A stretch of DNA of 64,000 bases from Dactylis glomerata (taxonomy: Eukaryota > Streptophyta > Magnoliopsida > Poales > Poaceae). Under the pieces are notes generated by a model. It worked only from the letters and a program-made list of their open reading frames with translations, ran no database searches and was not told the DNA's origin. Numbering within the stretch: position 1 is the stretch's first letter; every line of letters begins with the position of its first letter. Below, piece after piece: positions 54,033 through 64,000 of the stretch. The translations under genes and the position numbers were made by a program. The stretch covers positions 556,111-620,110 of the forward strand of contig QXEO01000550.1 in assembly GCA_007115705.1 (NCBI GenBank), in the 5' to 3' direction.

Positions 54033-54955
54033 AGCGCGTATTATTGGGCCCCCGTGCTACAGCGCAGCTCACAAACAAACTTTAAGGAGTTAAATTCTAC
54101 GTACAGCAGACGATAATATCAATATAAAAAAACAAGACAGGAGACTGTGATCGCGCGATATGGAAACCTCGACTTGGACTCGGGGGCTCGTCAAATAGTA
54201 AAAGGTCAACAGGGGACTGAAGAGCTGAACTTTGAGCCTATGCTTGACTACAAGTTGCCAAACATAGCCTCGGGGGCTACTCCCATCGGGACCGCTGAGC
54301 GCGCACCCGATAGAGATGAAATAGTCAATATTGAAATTGCAGAAGGATAAGCATATAAAACTTCGACTACGTAGTCGACCAATTGAAGAGAAATTACTCC
54401 CATCGGGAGCGAGTTTTATGGTTGTAGAAACCCGAATATTTTCAGTCAAACTTTGACTGCGACATAAGATTCTCGAGTTGTGTTATCGCAACAAAACTCG
54501 AATGCCGTGACTTATCGCGAAGGTAAGACCCCGGGATCCGTCCTGTGTGGCCTGGTATACGCACATGGATGCGCTCTGCTGGAATGTATCCGTGTCTACG
54601 ACGCGAAGAAAATCCTGGTGGACGCACTGGGTACCCTGAGAACCACTGGGACTCATTTTTTGTAAGTCCTAAATGAGGCAAAAGAGTGAGTTTGACCGGT
54701 ATCCCGAATTCAAGTCCAAGGGGATTGAATTTGAAGTAGGTGACAAGTATCTGTTCTGGCAGTTAACTGACCTCTTGATCCGTCAGAGTTGTCAGGCTTG
54801 TTCATCGAGACCCCTTGCGAGCAAATTATCATCAATATAAGTCGAAAGACCAAGTCGAAGATTTGAAGATAAAGTCGAAGAATTGATCAAGTTGAAGATT
54901 TAAAGATTAGAGATTCAACCCAAATCTGCAATTCTGGTAGAATCTCAGGGGCTAC
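54033..54955. other. Tat-2 region between antisense ORF and 3' LTR
   Basis: No gene. Collinear with 41432-42376 of Tat-1. Near the LTR, repeats of agtcgaagatttgaag type (about 54840-54900). The sequence aatctcaggggctac directly before the LTR takes the place of a polypurine tract. Confidence 0.55.
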
Positions 54956-55290
54956 TGACAAGGGTATAGTTAATAGAGCCCGTTAGTTGAGTACCCCTGA
55001 GGCCCGATAAGCCAGGCCCAATCGTAATGATAGTCGAATACGAGTTAATACCGTATGTCGATATTTGTAATCTGTATCGAACCCCACCTGATCCTCGAGA
55101 CCTGGCCACCTATATATAGGGGCCAGGAGGGGACGGTGTAGGGCAGATTGAAAGCAAGCCAGGTTGAATACCCAAGTTTACTTTCGATATACAATTATTT
55201 CGACTAACTTTACCTTCGAGTTCATCCGACGCCCTATCTCCCCGATCCTAAGTCCTTCATCTAGGACATTTGCCGAGTTAACCCTCGTCA
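54956..55290 (+). repeat. Tat-2 3' LTR
   Basis: Two differences from the 5' LTR. Followed by TSD ctgat. Confidence 0.96.
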
Positions 55291-55295
55291 CTGAT

Positions 55296-55505
55296 GAATC
55301 CGGCATTTTCTAGCCTGTGCAACTCTGATGCTATCGCCTTCCTCTTAGGTTCATCGAATCGTCGTAGTGGCTGCTTAACTGGCTTTGCCTTGGGATCTAC
55401 GTTCAATGCGTGCTCGATGAGTTCCCTGGGAACCCCTGGCATGTCTGATGGACACCAGGCGAAGATTTCCCAGCGCTCACGGAGGAACTCGACGAGCGCG
55501 CTTTC
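55296..55505 (-). CDS. Tat-1 Pol N-terminus (right of Tat-2)
   Basis: About 70 codons linking the conserved TAG at 55506-55508 to RT; in phase with 43477-46458 once Tat-2 and one TSD copy are discounted. It contains LVEFLRERWEIFAWCPSDMP and the segment before RT. Confidence 0.88.
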
Positions 55506-58393
55506 CTATGCGGGATCCAAGTTCACCGCGATTGATGTTGTCTTGTTTGCATCTGTAGGATGGACCTGAATTTTCTTCGAGTCCTGAGACGTGTCGAAAG
55601 TCTGATCTGGCAGGGATCGTCCAACGTCGGGTAGTACATTGTGATCTGTTTCTCCCTTTAACCTCTCATACTCTGCTGTCATGCCGAAGGTTTGCGCCAT
55701 CCTGTTGAATTCCCTGTCGCATGTATTGGATACTTCAAAGCTCCCTTGTACTGTGATTGTTCCATTGGGCCCTGGAATTTTTAACGTAAGATACGCGTAG
55801 TGTGGTACTGCCATGAATTTTGCAAATGCTGGGCGCCCCAGGATTGCATGATATTGTGACGGCCAATCCATAACTTCGAACTCCAGTTTCTCTCTTCTAT
55901 AATTTTCGCTGCTGCCAAAGCAGACATCGAGTTCTATTCTTCCCAAGGTGTAGTTTGCTGCTCCTGGTACTATTCCGTGGAAAGAGCAATCTGTTGGCTT
56001 CAGACTCGTCAGCGAGATGCACATTGCCTTTAGTGTTCTAGCATATATTAAGTTTATGCCGCTCCCTACATCCATGAACACTCTTCCGATGTCGTACCCT
56101 CCTATTTGTGCTTTTAGAACCATAGGCGAATGGCCCGGCCTGGGAACTTTCCTTGGGTGGTCTGCTCTACTGAACTTGACTGGTTGCTCTGACCATCTTA
56201 GGTACTCTGTGGTAGCTGGTGGTGATGATATTGCTAGGTTTACTTGTCTGGATATACTCTTTCGCTCTTTCTTTGACTTGGGCACCGGTTGAATCATGGC
56301 TGATATGTACACTTTTGACTCTAAGTGCTTTGCTAGCCTTTGCATTTGATATCCTTGACTTCTACGTCTTTCTCCTTGCCTCCCTTCTTCGCTTGAGCCC
56401 ATTGCGCTTTGCAACCTTAGGAATGTTCTGCAATCCCTCATTTGGTGATTTGAGACCCTTTTCCCGTCGAGATATGCGTAGTGGATTCGACAAGGTCCGT
56501 ATAGCATATCCTCGGCCGAAGGACCGGAGTATCTCGATTTTTCTACTCCTTCTGCCTGAAACCTCCTATTTTCATACCCTTCCTCTTCTTCTAGTATGTA
56601 ACCCGCGGCTACCTGATTTCGCCTTCCTTGGTTATCCCTGCTACGGTGTCGTCTCCTCTGTCGACTTATTCTATCGACTTCTGGTGAACGTCCTCTTTTG
56701 TTGTTGTACACGTCCTCTCCATCAGCGAATTTGTTGGCTTGTTCCATTAGCTCAGCTACTGTCGTAGGTCTTGTTCTTCCTATTTTTTCCACAAGATCTG
56801 AGCGACGAAGTCCTTCCGAAAAGGCGTCTATTGCTCGTTCGTCGGAGACGTCCTCTGCTGAGTTTTTGATTATACTCCAGCGTTGTATATAAGAACGTAA
56901 CGTTTCGCCTTTCCTTTGCACACATGCTTTAACTTCCTCCAGTGATGCTGGGCGCTTGTAGGTGGAACGAAAATTTCTTGTGAATTGTCTTTCGAGTTCC
57001 CCCCAGCTTCCAATGGATTCGTCGGGTAGGGTATTCAACCAGGACCGTGCGGCGCCGGTGAGGTGCAGCTGCAAACTTTGCATTGCAGTCGCCTTTGTTC
57101 CCCCTAATATCTGCACTGCCTGTAGATAATCTGATAGCCATAAGGTAGGTTCTTGCGACCCGTCGTACTTATTCTGGTCGTGCGGTAATTTGAATCCTTT
57201 GGGTACCCGCGTTTTGCGAACCCTGCGGGTAAAGCATAACACACCCATATCTTTATCATCGTCCTCGTAGTTCTCTTCCCTCCAAGCATGTCGTGATTTA
57301 TTTACTCGAGCTTGCGCTATTATACTTCTTGCGTCCTCCTTCCTTTTCTGTTGCTCTTCTGATGACTTGCTATACTCGTTATCTGCGCAATTATATCTGA
57401 ACTTCTCCTTTCGATTTCCCTTGTAGCTTGTCGACTTCGTCTCTGGGCCTTGTTCCCTGATCTTACCTTCTACTATTCCGAGGCTTCGTATCGCGGCTCG
57501 GTGCATATCTTCTCGCGGGTCTCCATGTTCTGGTCTTGTTGCTAGCAAATACGCTTGTGCTGCTGCTAATGCTGCCTCTGGCGTTTTTTGTATCAAGTCA
57601 CCTTCCTCCTCTTCTAGCTGCGGGGTGGGGCTCCTTGAGTACCCTTCTTCTCTGCCGCATGCTGTCGCCCCCTGTTGTGTTTTGGGTCTCCGCGCCTTTC
57701 TCTGCTATATTCTGAATCTTCACTATAGTCTTCCCAGTATTCCTCCCTTGATATACTGTTATTGTCTTGGAACGCCATTTCTCTTTCCTCCCTTAGCTTC
57801 TTCCTGTGTTGGTATAATGCGTACTGATATCCCATTAGAACTTCTCTTCTCGATCCTTCGGGTACTTCTGTACCATGACTAATGGCTGACTTGATCATTC
57901 TCCATTCACCAGCCGATACATGGACTTTCTCTTTTTCCTTTTTGTTGTGATCTTTCATTTTGTCGACTTGCTTGTCGACCTTTTTACTTCCTTCGCTGTT
58001 GTTTCCTTCTTCTGCTTCAGTGATAATGACGCATAACTGATGTACTTTGGAAACGCCGCTGCTTCCCGCGGCGAAGTCCTTTGAGTTGTTGTGCGTCTGA
58101 CACGCTTTTTCTTCTGAGTCGAAATTTTCCTGAATTTCGTCGCCTTCTGCGATTGATGCTTTTTCTAAGCTGACCAGCGAGTTTACCTCGCTGGAAGAGC
58201 CTTCTGATGACTTCAATGTTTCCTCTGTTTCGGGCCTGCTTGCCGACGGATTTGGTTTCGTCGAATCCGAGAGGCGGGATGAACCCGATGGCCCGATGAG
58301 GATGCTCAAACTTCCAATTGTCACCTCCATCTCTTGATTTTCGTCGAGTTCTGAACTGTTGTTGGCTAAAAGTGAAAAAGCCGTCGAATTCAT
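55506..58393 (-). pseudogene. Tat-1 Gag-protease, one frameshift
   Basis: Start ATG 58391-58393. The first ~260 codons run to a shift in a G-run (C-run on the plus strand, 57668-57672, five instead of the six in Tat-2), giving an early stop at 57614. The remaining frame, 55506-57596 (696 codons), is intact: gag core (GAARSWLNTLPDES, QFTRNFRSTYKRP), the Cys/His region (CRIHYAYLD ... MRDC) and protease (VFMDVGSGINLIYA, with DVGS instead of DAGS; HAILGRPAFAKFM). It ends at the family-wide TAG. Confidence 0.9.
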
Positions 58394-58411
58394 GATTCCA
58401 ACGCCCAGAGT

Positions 58412-58428
58412 CCCCACGGTCGGCGCCA
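58412..58428 (-). other. Tat-1 primer binding site
   Basis: Same 17-nt site as in Tat-2, next to the LTR that starts at 58431. Confidence 0.75.
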
Positions 58429-58430
58429 AT

Positions 58431-58765
58431 TGACGAGGGGTTAACTCGACAAATGTCCTAGATGAAGGACTTAGGATCGGGGAGATAGGGCGTCGAATGA
58501 ACTCGAAGGTAAAGTTAGTCGAAATAGGTGTGTATCGAAAGTAAACTTGGGTGTTCAACCTGGCTCGCTTTCAATCTGCCCTACACCGTCCCCTCCTGGC
58601 CCCTATATATAGGTGGCCAGGTCTCGAGGATCGGGTAGGGTCCGATACAGATTACAATATCGATATACGGTAAAGACTCGTATTCGACTATCATTACAAT
58701 TGGGCCTAGCTTAACGGGCCTCAGGGGTACTCAACTAACGGGCTCTATTAACTATACCCTTCTCA
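58431..58765 (-). repeat. Tat-1 5' LTR
   Basis: tgacgaggggttaactcg ... tatacccttctca; TSD atcgg follows. Confidence 0.94.
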
Positions 58766-60021
58766 ATCGGCTACGCTGGCCTTCTCTTTCACGAGACGTT
58801 GTCTCCCCTCAGCTTCTAGTTTGTCCATATTGGCCTCATCAGTGTTTGTCTTCTCATGAGCTGGCATGTCGCCCATTTGGGTGATCTTGGTTGGTGTTGT
58901 GGTGGGGGGGCCGTCTTGTTATCGGTGATGCAGAGTTTGGCGGTGGTGTCTTTGACTAGGCTGCGCACCTCCGTGGCCACAGTCGCCACCGCCGCCGAGG
59001 CTGGTCCCAACAGCCGCTTGTTCTGTTGAGGTTGCTGGTTACGCCAATTTTGGGTGTTGGACGCAGCTGCTTGCATTTCCAGCTTAGTCTTGTCCGGAAG
59101 CAGCCATCTCCTGACATCTTCCATCACGGTCGGGCGGACACTTAAATCTCTGCTATAGTGCTTCTTCTTTGATGTTCCAGCCATATCACAAGCCGTGTCC
59201 TTGTGCCCGATGAGACCACAGAAGAAGCAGAAGTTGGGTAGCCTCTCGTAATGTAGACTGACCACCACATCCTCGTCCTCAATGCTGTCAATGATCGGGA
59301 TCCATCAACGGATAGCACAATCAATAGGCATGTGCACTCTGGCCCTGATGTATTTGTCACAGAGATCTCCATGGGAAAAGTTATCGATGCAGATAAAATC
59401 ACCAACTTTCATAGCTAAATCTTTGGCCAGAGTTTTAGAGAGGAGGTAAAATGGAATGTTCCTGAACTGGACCCAAATTGGAATTGAGCTAAACTTTACC
59501 GATTCAGGGTCTTCTCCTTCTCTGAAGGGCGCAATGAGGACAGCATCATCGCTGCACCTCCAAGGCCCTCCCTTGACGACATGGTTATAGTCGCCTTCCT
59601 CGGAGAACTCAAACATGAATCTTCTATCAGCGAGCTGGAGAGACTCCAGGTGCCCCCTTATGTTCCAGACCCTACGCATGGTGGCGATGAGACTCCTTGA
59701 GGAGATGGAGAGGACAGATAGGAAGAAGCCCATGGCCAGTAGTCTGCCACGGGCAGCTCCCCTAGCCCTGCTGATGTTGGCGACTAGAGGCTTCTTCTCT
59801 TCTTCAGTACCGAGCTCGTGGAACGGCTCCTTCCCCTTGCGACAAGGTACTGGTGCCAGCGGGTAGGCACTGCTACCTCCAGTTTCCATGATCGCTTTGC
59901 CGCTTCCCAGCTCAATTGTTGGTGCAGGGAGCTCAGGAAGCAGCGCCTTCTTAGCCAGAACAGAGCCTGGCGGTGGGGGGGCTGACTTCTCCCTGGCACT
60001 GTTGTTGCTCTTGTCAGCCAT
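58766..60021 (-). pseudogene. LINE ORF1, N-terminal and central part
   Basis: Likely start ATG 60019-60021 (MADKSNNSARE). The central domain is DUF4283-like (RFMFEFSEEGDYNHVVKGGP, PIWVQFRNIPFYLLSKTLA), followed by a CCHC zinc knuckle (CFFCGLIGHKDTAC). ORF1 proteins of plant L1 elements bind element RNA. A stop at 59305-59307 and a shift near 58820-58900 break it; it continues across Tat-1 at 41096. Confidence 0.82.
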
Positions 60022-60833
60022 GGAGGATTGGGTGGTATCGAGATGCAGGACTGGTCTAGAGATCGAGTGCCCTGGGTTCTGACCAACACCCAAATAAATA
60101 GTGGCTAGAACTTTGAGTCTGTGATTACAGCCTTGATGGCATTGCATGATTCTCGTACGCAATAAACAATCCTGATACACAATCAGCATCATGAAGGTAA
60201 AAACTGCTAGCGGAATGAGGGGAAGATATGCAGGGGAGGTGGCTTCTGGGGATGGTATGAGGTCACCAGACTAGAATTTAGGGACCGGGGGCGCGGCCTC
60301 GATAGGATTAAAGGCGGGGGCGAGGGATTTTGGGGCGGGATTAGTGGGATATGCGCTTGAAAGGGGATCAGAATCGGGAGTCTGGCCAAGGGGAGCTCTA
60401 TCAATGGAAGGGGAAATGGATAGCCCGTCGATCTCAGGGATGGGATCAAGTACCTTTCTTTCCGACGCAGATGGGGGGGCGGCCTCACCGCGCTCGCTGC
60501 CGCCGGCGTGAGGCTCTACGGGATTCTTGACTGGAAGATCTGCAGGGTCTTCCGCGGATCTCGATTCTTCAGCACAATTTCTCTCAGCCGGTTCCTCACC
60601 TCAGTCGGGATTAGATCGATTGGGCGGTGGGGATGTGGGGGCCAGGGTGGCCGGGAGGTGTCGGGTGCCTGCTCGTATGGGTTGCACTGGATACTCTCAT
60701 TCTCCTTCACTAGATCAGTGGTAATCGCCGGCGAATCGCCGGTATCAGGGACGGTAGGCAAACAGACAGACATGCCTACCATAACATTCCCTCAGCTCGT
60801 TCCTTGAAAGGCAGGCATGTTCTTATGTTTTTG
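60022..60833 (-). other. LINE 5' region
   Basis: Two open stretches in one phase (60207-60488, Pro-rich; 60516-60782) separated by a stop. They may be a degenerate N-terminal ORF or chance in GC-rich DNA. The element's 5' end is at 60833, set by the TSD. Confidence 0.45.
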
Positions 60834-60854
60834 GCTTTGCTGGCCTGCAAACTC

Positions 60855-61363
60855 GTGTACCAAACAATCCAATATTTCCTTTCCTTTTTTGAATACTTGG
60901 ATCGATCGGCCTGGTGGACTCTTAAAGAAAACGATCAGACTGAATATGTGCTAGGGCATGGTGACCGATCCCGCGATGAGCCGATGCGGCGATCGCCATG
61001 GCCCGAGCGACGAGTCTCGCCCAAGGTCAGACAGAGCGCACGGCCGATCTTGGCAACTTTTTTTAATTGGCTTTTGGGTCCGGCCAGGACTTTCACGAAT
61101 AGCGATCCGCCGCTGCCGATCTGAATAGAAAACCGATCTGATCGAGGCTATTCCTCTGCTCCGTGAATTCGACAACACCTCAGGATCAGAAATAGCAGAT
61201 GAGAATTCGCCGATTTGACTTGAAAAACTGATCCGGCGGACAGCTTTTGATCGACGTAACAAGAACACCCGTCTGAACCAATCTGCATACATGCCAAGAA
61301 CTCCAACAAACCAATGACCCCTAGTCTTGGTGGCGACAACCACAACATCGTGATCAACCTAGA
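60855..61363 (-). other. B internal region, right reverse unit (right of the LINE)
   Basis: Mirror of 33525-34060. The leader hairpin is partly deleted here (aaggtcagacag then agcgcacgg at about 61024-61045). Confidence 0.75.
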
Positions 61364-61375
61364 GCTCTGATACCA
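61364..61375 (-). other. B primer binding site, right reverse unit
   Basis: gctctgatacca, exact tRNA-Met complement, 3 bp from the LTR. Confidence 0.88.
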
Positions 61376-61378
61376 AGA

Positions 61379-61944
61379 TGATGAAGACTGTTTGGCCTGA
61401 TCTTTCATGATGCACCTCCTGATCCAATGGATCTGATAAATCTCCCAATCACGTGAGTGATACATGCAACCTCAAGATGGGGAACGTCAATCCTGTGAGC
61501 AACTCGTCGATGTAGATGAACCTCACGCCGAATAGATTAATCCAACGAGCAACTCGGTGATGAACAGCGAGCCTCACGCAGAAGCACGACAATACTTGTA
61601 TAACAAGCACCTTCACGCAAAACACAATATAGTGGATAACTAGACGAACGTCGGAGACACCGTCTTAGTACGCCAACCCCGGAGGGATGGAACACATGCG
61701 TGTGAACTAAAAGTTCTACATAATTTCAGCCTCCCTAAACCCTAGCTGCCCAGCCTCCTTATATAGGCGGCCATAAAACTATTGGGCTTGGACAGGCCCA
61801 AACCCAAAATATAAAATAAAACCCTAATTGGCCCAGAACATGACCTAGCTAAGAAATAGCATGGACATAGATACAAACTGATGACACAACTTTAGACTTA
61901 ATTATTACATATCGTGGGTCATCCTGGCGTGCCAATCCTCATCA
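61379..61944 (-). repeat. B 5' LTR (outer right)
   Basis: tgatgaagactgtttggcc ... gccaatcctcatca, 566 bp. Followed by TSD aaaga (61945-61949), which matches 12612-12616. Confidence 0.9.
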
Positions 61945-61949
61945 AAAGA

Positions 61950-62811
61950 GGGAAAGGGAGAGGGGCAGAAAAGGGGCGGCGGAGCGGCTTGACCTCACCG
62001 GGATTCGGAGCTTGAGCTCCTAGCAATGGTGGAATCCAGCGTCCAATTACAGCAGCCTGACAGCGTCAACTGGCGTGGGGGAAGGGAGAGAAGAGAGGGG
62101 TGCGCGGGGTTTAAAAGGGGAGGGTCACTCGGCCGTTTCTGGCTCGGGGAGAGCAGGAGGGAGTGGAGATCGTGGGCGCGGAGGAGGCAGTTCAGAGGTA
62201 GGGGATGACCCTGACAGGTGGGTCCCACCTGTCAGCTGTGAAAGAAAAAGAAGGAAAAAGAGAAAACAGAGAGAGAGGCCGCGGGCTTGCTGGGCTATTG
62301 GCTTCGGGCTGGCCCAGTTAGCTGTTGCCTCTTTTTTTGTTCTTTTTCTTTTTCTATTTTTCTGCTTTGTGATTTCTTTAGAGTTTGAATTCAAAACTGT
62401 TTGGATTTGGATACTTCCAACTTTGTAAAACTTTGAATCTTATGCCAAGGTATTTGGCTACCCAAAATACCCATTTTGGTGTAATTTGAAAATAAAGAAT
62501 ATTTTGTAAACTATAAAATAGCTCCCATAGACTATTAGGGTTATTCAAAAATAAAACTTTTTGATTTATTATTTTGCTTCAAAAATTTATAGAAGAAGAA
62601 AGGAAATTTTAAAAAGTAGTGTTTTGGTGTAAAAACATTTAAACTTATTTTTTTGCAAAAAAAAAATTTTATTGGCTCACATAAGCTATTAAAGCTTATT
62701 TTTAAAAGCAAACTTCTCGTTTTAGAAATTTTGTTTCAAAATTTGTTTCAAAATGCAATGATGAATATGAATGCATGCTGAATTTGAATTTTAAAAACTT
62801 GGGATGTTACA
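61950..62811 (-). repeat. G 5' LTR, last segment
   Basis: Continues the G LTR after the B insertion and ends ggatgttaca. It includes a GC-rich promoter-like part with a perfect 25-bp palindrome (62211-62235) and a tttaaa box near 62110, then AT-rich DNA matching 5371-5597. ccaga (62812-62816) is the expected TSD copy; its partner is lost on the left. Confidence 0.75.
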
Positions 62812-64000
62812 CCAGACAAAGATTTCCCAGCGCTCACGGAGGAACTCGATGAGCGCGCATTCCTATGCGGGATCCAGGTTTACTGCGATGGAAGTGATCA
62901 GTTTCGCCTTTTTGCATATTCAGTTGTCATGCCGAAGGTTTGCGCCATCCTGTTGAATTCTTTTTCGCTGGTGTTTGATACGTCAAAGCTTCCCTGTACT
63001 TTGATGACCCCCTTAGGTCCTGGAATTTTGAGTGCTAGGTATGCATAGTGAGGAACTGCCATGAACTTTGCAAATGTTGGTCGTCCCAGCATTGCATGGT
63101 ATTGCGAGGGCCAGTCTATCACCTTGAATTCTAGTTTTTCTCTGCGGAAGTTACCACTGTCGCCAAAGCAAACGTCGAGTTCAATTTTTCCCAGAGGATG
63201 ATTTGCACATCCTGGTACTTTCCCGTGAAAAGAGCAATCTATTGGCTTCAACCATTCCAGTGAGATGCTCATTGCCTTCGGGGTTCTTGTGTATATTAAA
63301 TTTATGCCACTGCCTGCATCCATAAATACCCGTCCAACATCGTATCCTCCTATTTGCACCTTCAACACCATTGGCGTGTGTCCTGGCTTGGGTACTTTCC
63401 TGGGGTGGTCCGCTCTGCTGAACCTGGTCGTCTGGTCGGATCATCGCAAATATTCTGTTGTAGCTGGTGGTGACGATATTTCTAGGTTTACTTGCCTTGA
63501 TATACTTTTATGCTCTTTCTTGGATTTTGGAACAGGCTTGATCATTGCGGATATGTAGACCTTTGAACCTGCATTGTTTTGTACTTGGTATCCTTGACAT
63601 GTGGTTGCGTTGCCCTATGTTATGTTTCCTTGATGTGCTTCGTAGCTTAATTCCATTGCATCTTGTAATCTTAGGAATGTCCTGCAATCTCTCATCAGGT
63701 GATTGGAAACTCTCTTGCCATCTAGGTATGCATAGTGGATGCGGCAAGGTCCATGAAGAATGTCTTCTGCTGACGGCTCAGAATATTTCGGCTTATCTCA
63801 ATTGCGGCTGCTTTTGTCTTGGTATTCTCTACACTCGTTTTCTTCCTCGTCTCCCCTTTTGTACCATGAGGCTACTTGGTTGCGTCTTACATGGCCATCC
63901 TCGTTGCGAGACCTATGCCTTTGCCTGTTTGCTCTGTCGACTTCTAGCGAACGCGCCCTTTTATTATTGTAAGCGTCTTCTCCATCGGTGAATCTGCTTG
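62812..64000 (-). pseudogene. Tat-4 gag-protease fragment
   Basis: Target of the G insertion. The conserved TAG is at 62863-62865. About 130 bp are deleted near 62895. Protease frame 62898-63371 (VFMDAGSGINLIYT, HAMLGRPTFAKFM). Upstream are a TGA near 63440 and gag sequence with the Cys/His region, running off the window edge. More diverged from Tat-1 and Tat-2 than those are from each other. Confidence 0.85.

Larger units (their letters stand above)
46459..55290 (+). mobile_element. Tat-2: near-complete Tat element nested in Tat-1
   Basis: LTRs 46459-46793 and 54956-55290 (335 bp, two differences), TSD ctgat (46454-46458 and 55291-55295). 8.8 kb, plus strand, the same family as its host but in opposite orientation. 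At the commonly used 1.3e-8 substitutions per site per year, two differences suggest roughly 0.2-0.3 million years (rough). Gag-pol is one continuous reading phase of ~2,030 codons with four stops: TGA 48388, TAG 49717, TGA 49864 and TGA 52894. Confidence 0.97.
41097..58765 (-). mobile_element. Tat-1: gypsy Tat-clade element with antisense ORF, carrying Tat-2
   Basis: LTRs 41097-41431 and 58431-58765 (335 bp, about five differences), TSD atcgg (41092-41096 and 58766-58770). Minus-strand order: PBS, gag-protease (one frameshift), TAG, RT-RNase H-second RNase H-integrase (intact but split by Tat-2), 3' region with hairpins, antisense ORF on the plus strand, polypurine-like tract, LTR. About 8.8 kb without Tat-2. 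Confidence 0.95.
36392..60833 (-). mobile_element. L1-type LINE, about 6.8 kb without the inserted Tat elements
   Basis: Minus strand. The 3' end has a short poly-A (seven T on the plus strand, 36394-36400). A 21-bp TSD (36371-36391 and 60834-60854, beginning gctttgctggcc) is typical of target-primed insertion. ORF1 (nucleic-acid binding) and ORF2 (endonuclease, RT, zinc finger, RNase H) are present but carry stops. Tat-1 interrupts it at 41097-58765 inside ORF1. Confidence 0.93.
12617..61944 (-). mobile_element. Composite B insertion (three B units, middle one inverted)
   Basis: Outer ends are reverse-oriented B LTRs (12617-13162 and 61379-61944), flanked by a 5-bp TSD aaaga (12612-12616 and 61945-61949), so the block entered as one insertion or has kept its ends. 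Inside, in order: reverse internal DNA split by D; a truncated reverse LTR (31931-32126); a forward unit LTR-internal-LTR (32129-35288); a truncated reverse LTR (35289-35682); and reverse internal DNA split by the LINE. B is non-autonomous, with ~1.2 kb internal DNA and ~566-bp LTRs. Both inverted junctions lie inside LTRs. Confidence 0.85.

Noticed and set aside
60508..60807. Plus-strand ORFs in the LINE 5' region as a host gene
   Set aside because: No conserved motif, and they lie within the TSD-bounded LINE.
1..64000. tRNA genes near TGGTATCAGAGC sites
   Set aside because: These are retrotransposon primer binding sites next to LTR ends; no cloverleaf-forming sequence is present.

Overview
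This window looks like intergenic DNA from a large-genome grass, probably Pooideae (Triticeae, oat or ryegrass type). That is inferred from the density and type of nested LTR retrotransposons; the species cannot be fixed from the sequence. I found no ordinary host gene, tRNA, rRNA or CRISPR array. Almost every base belongs to transposable elements, and target-site duplications (TSDs) let the order of insertion be read.

Working labels. Tat-1 to Tat-4 are four copies of one Ty3/gypsy family of the Tat clade (dual RNase H, 335-bp LTRs). B, C, D, E and F are related elements whose LTRs start TGATRA/TGATAC, prime from a tRNA-Met-type site and end their coding frame inside the 3' LTR; they resemble the CRM clade of chromoviruses (inference). 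G is a gypsy element with a ~3.4-kb LTR. There is one L1-type LINE.

Layout. 1-2636: broken Tat-3. 2633-3595: two facing fragments of an E-type LTR with a Tat solo LTR inside. 3596-5370: fragment of a large non-coding repeat and AT-rich repeats. 5371-7260: G remnant (3' LTR piece, gag, leader). 7261-62811: the G 5' LTR, split by F (7335-10137, TSD ACCAT) and by B (12617-61944, TSD AAAGA). Inside B: D (13573-31197, TSD ACCTG), a C block (17923-27748, TSD CTCAT) inside D, and E (23809-27245) inside C. Next come a forward B unit (32129-35288) carrying a solo C LTR, then reverse B sequence split by the LINE (36392-60833, 21-bp TSD). The LINE is split by Tat-1 (41097-58765, TSD ATCGG), itself split by Tat-2 (46459-55290, TSD CTGAT). 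62812-64000: Tat-4, the target that G entered.

LTR divergence counted by eye fits this order: Tat-2 2/335, Tat-1 about 5/335, E about 6/555, F about 10/578, D about 3%.

Functional logic. D is the only TGATRA-type element with gag, PR, RT, RNase H and integrase, although it is decayed. F, C and E carry only a protease-like ORF (E also a gag piece), and B keeps only the last ~60 codons, so these would need proteins from a D-like partner. They share PBS, a leader motif that can fold as a hairpin, GATC-rich leaders and a coding polypurine tract. The most interesting single item is an antisense ORF between pol and the 3' LTR of both long Tat copies. It encodes two AT-hooks plus a B3-like domain, behind its own conserved TATA box.
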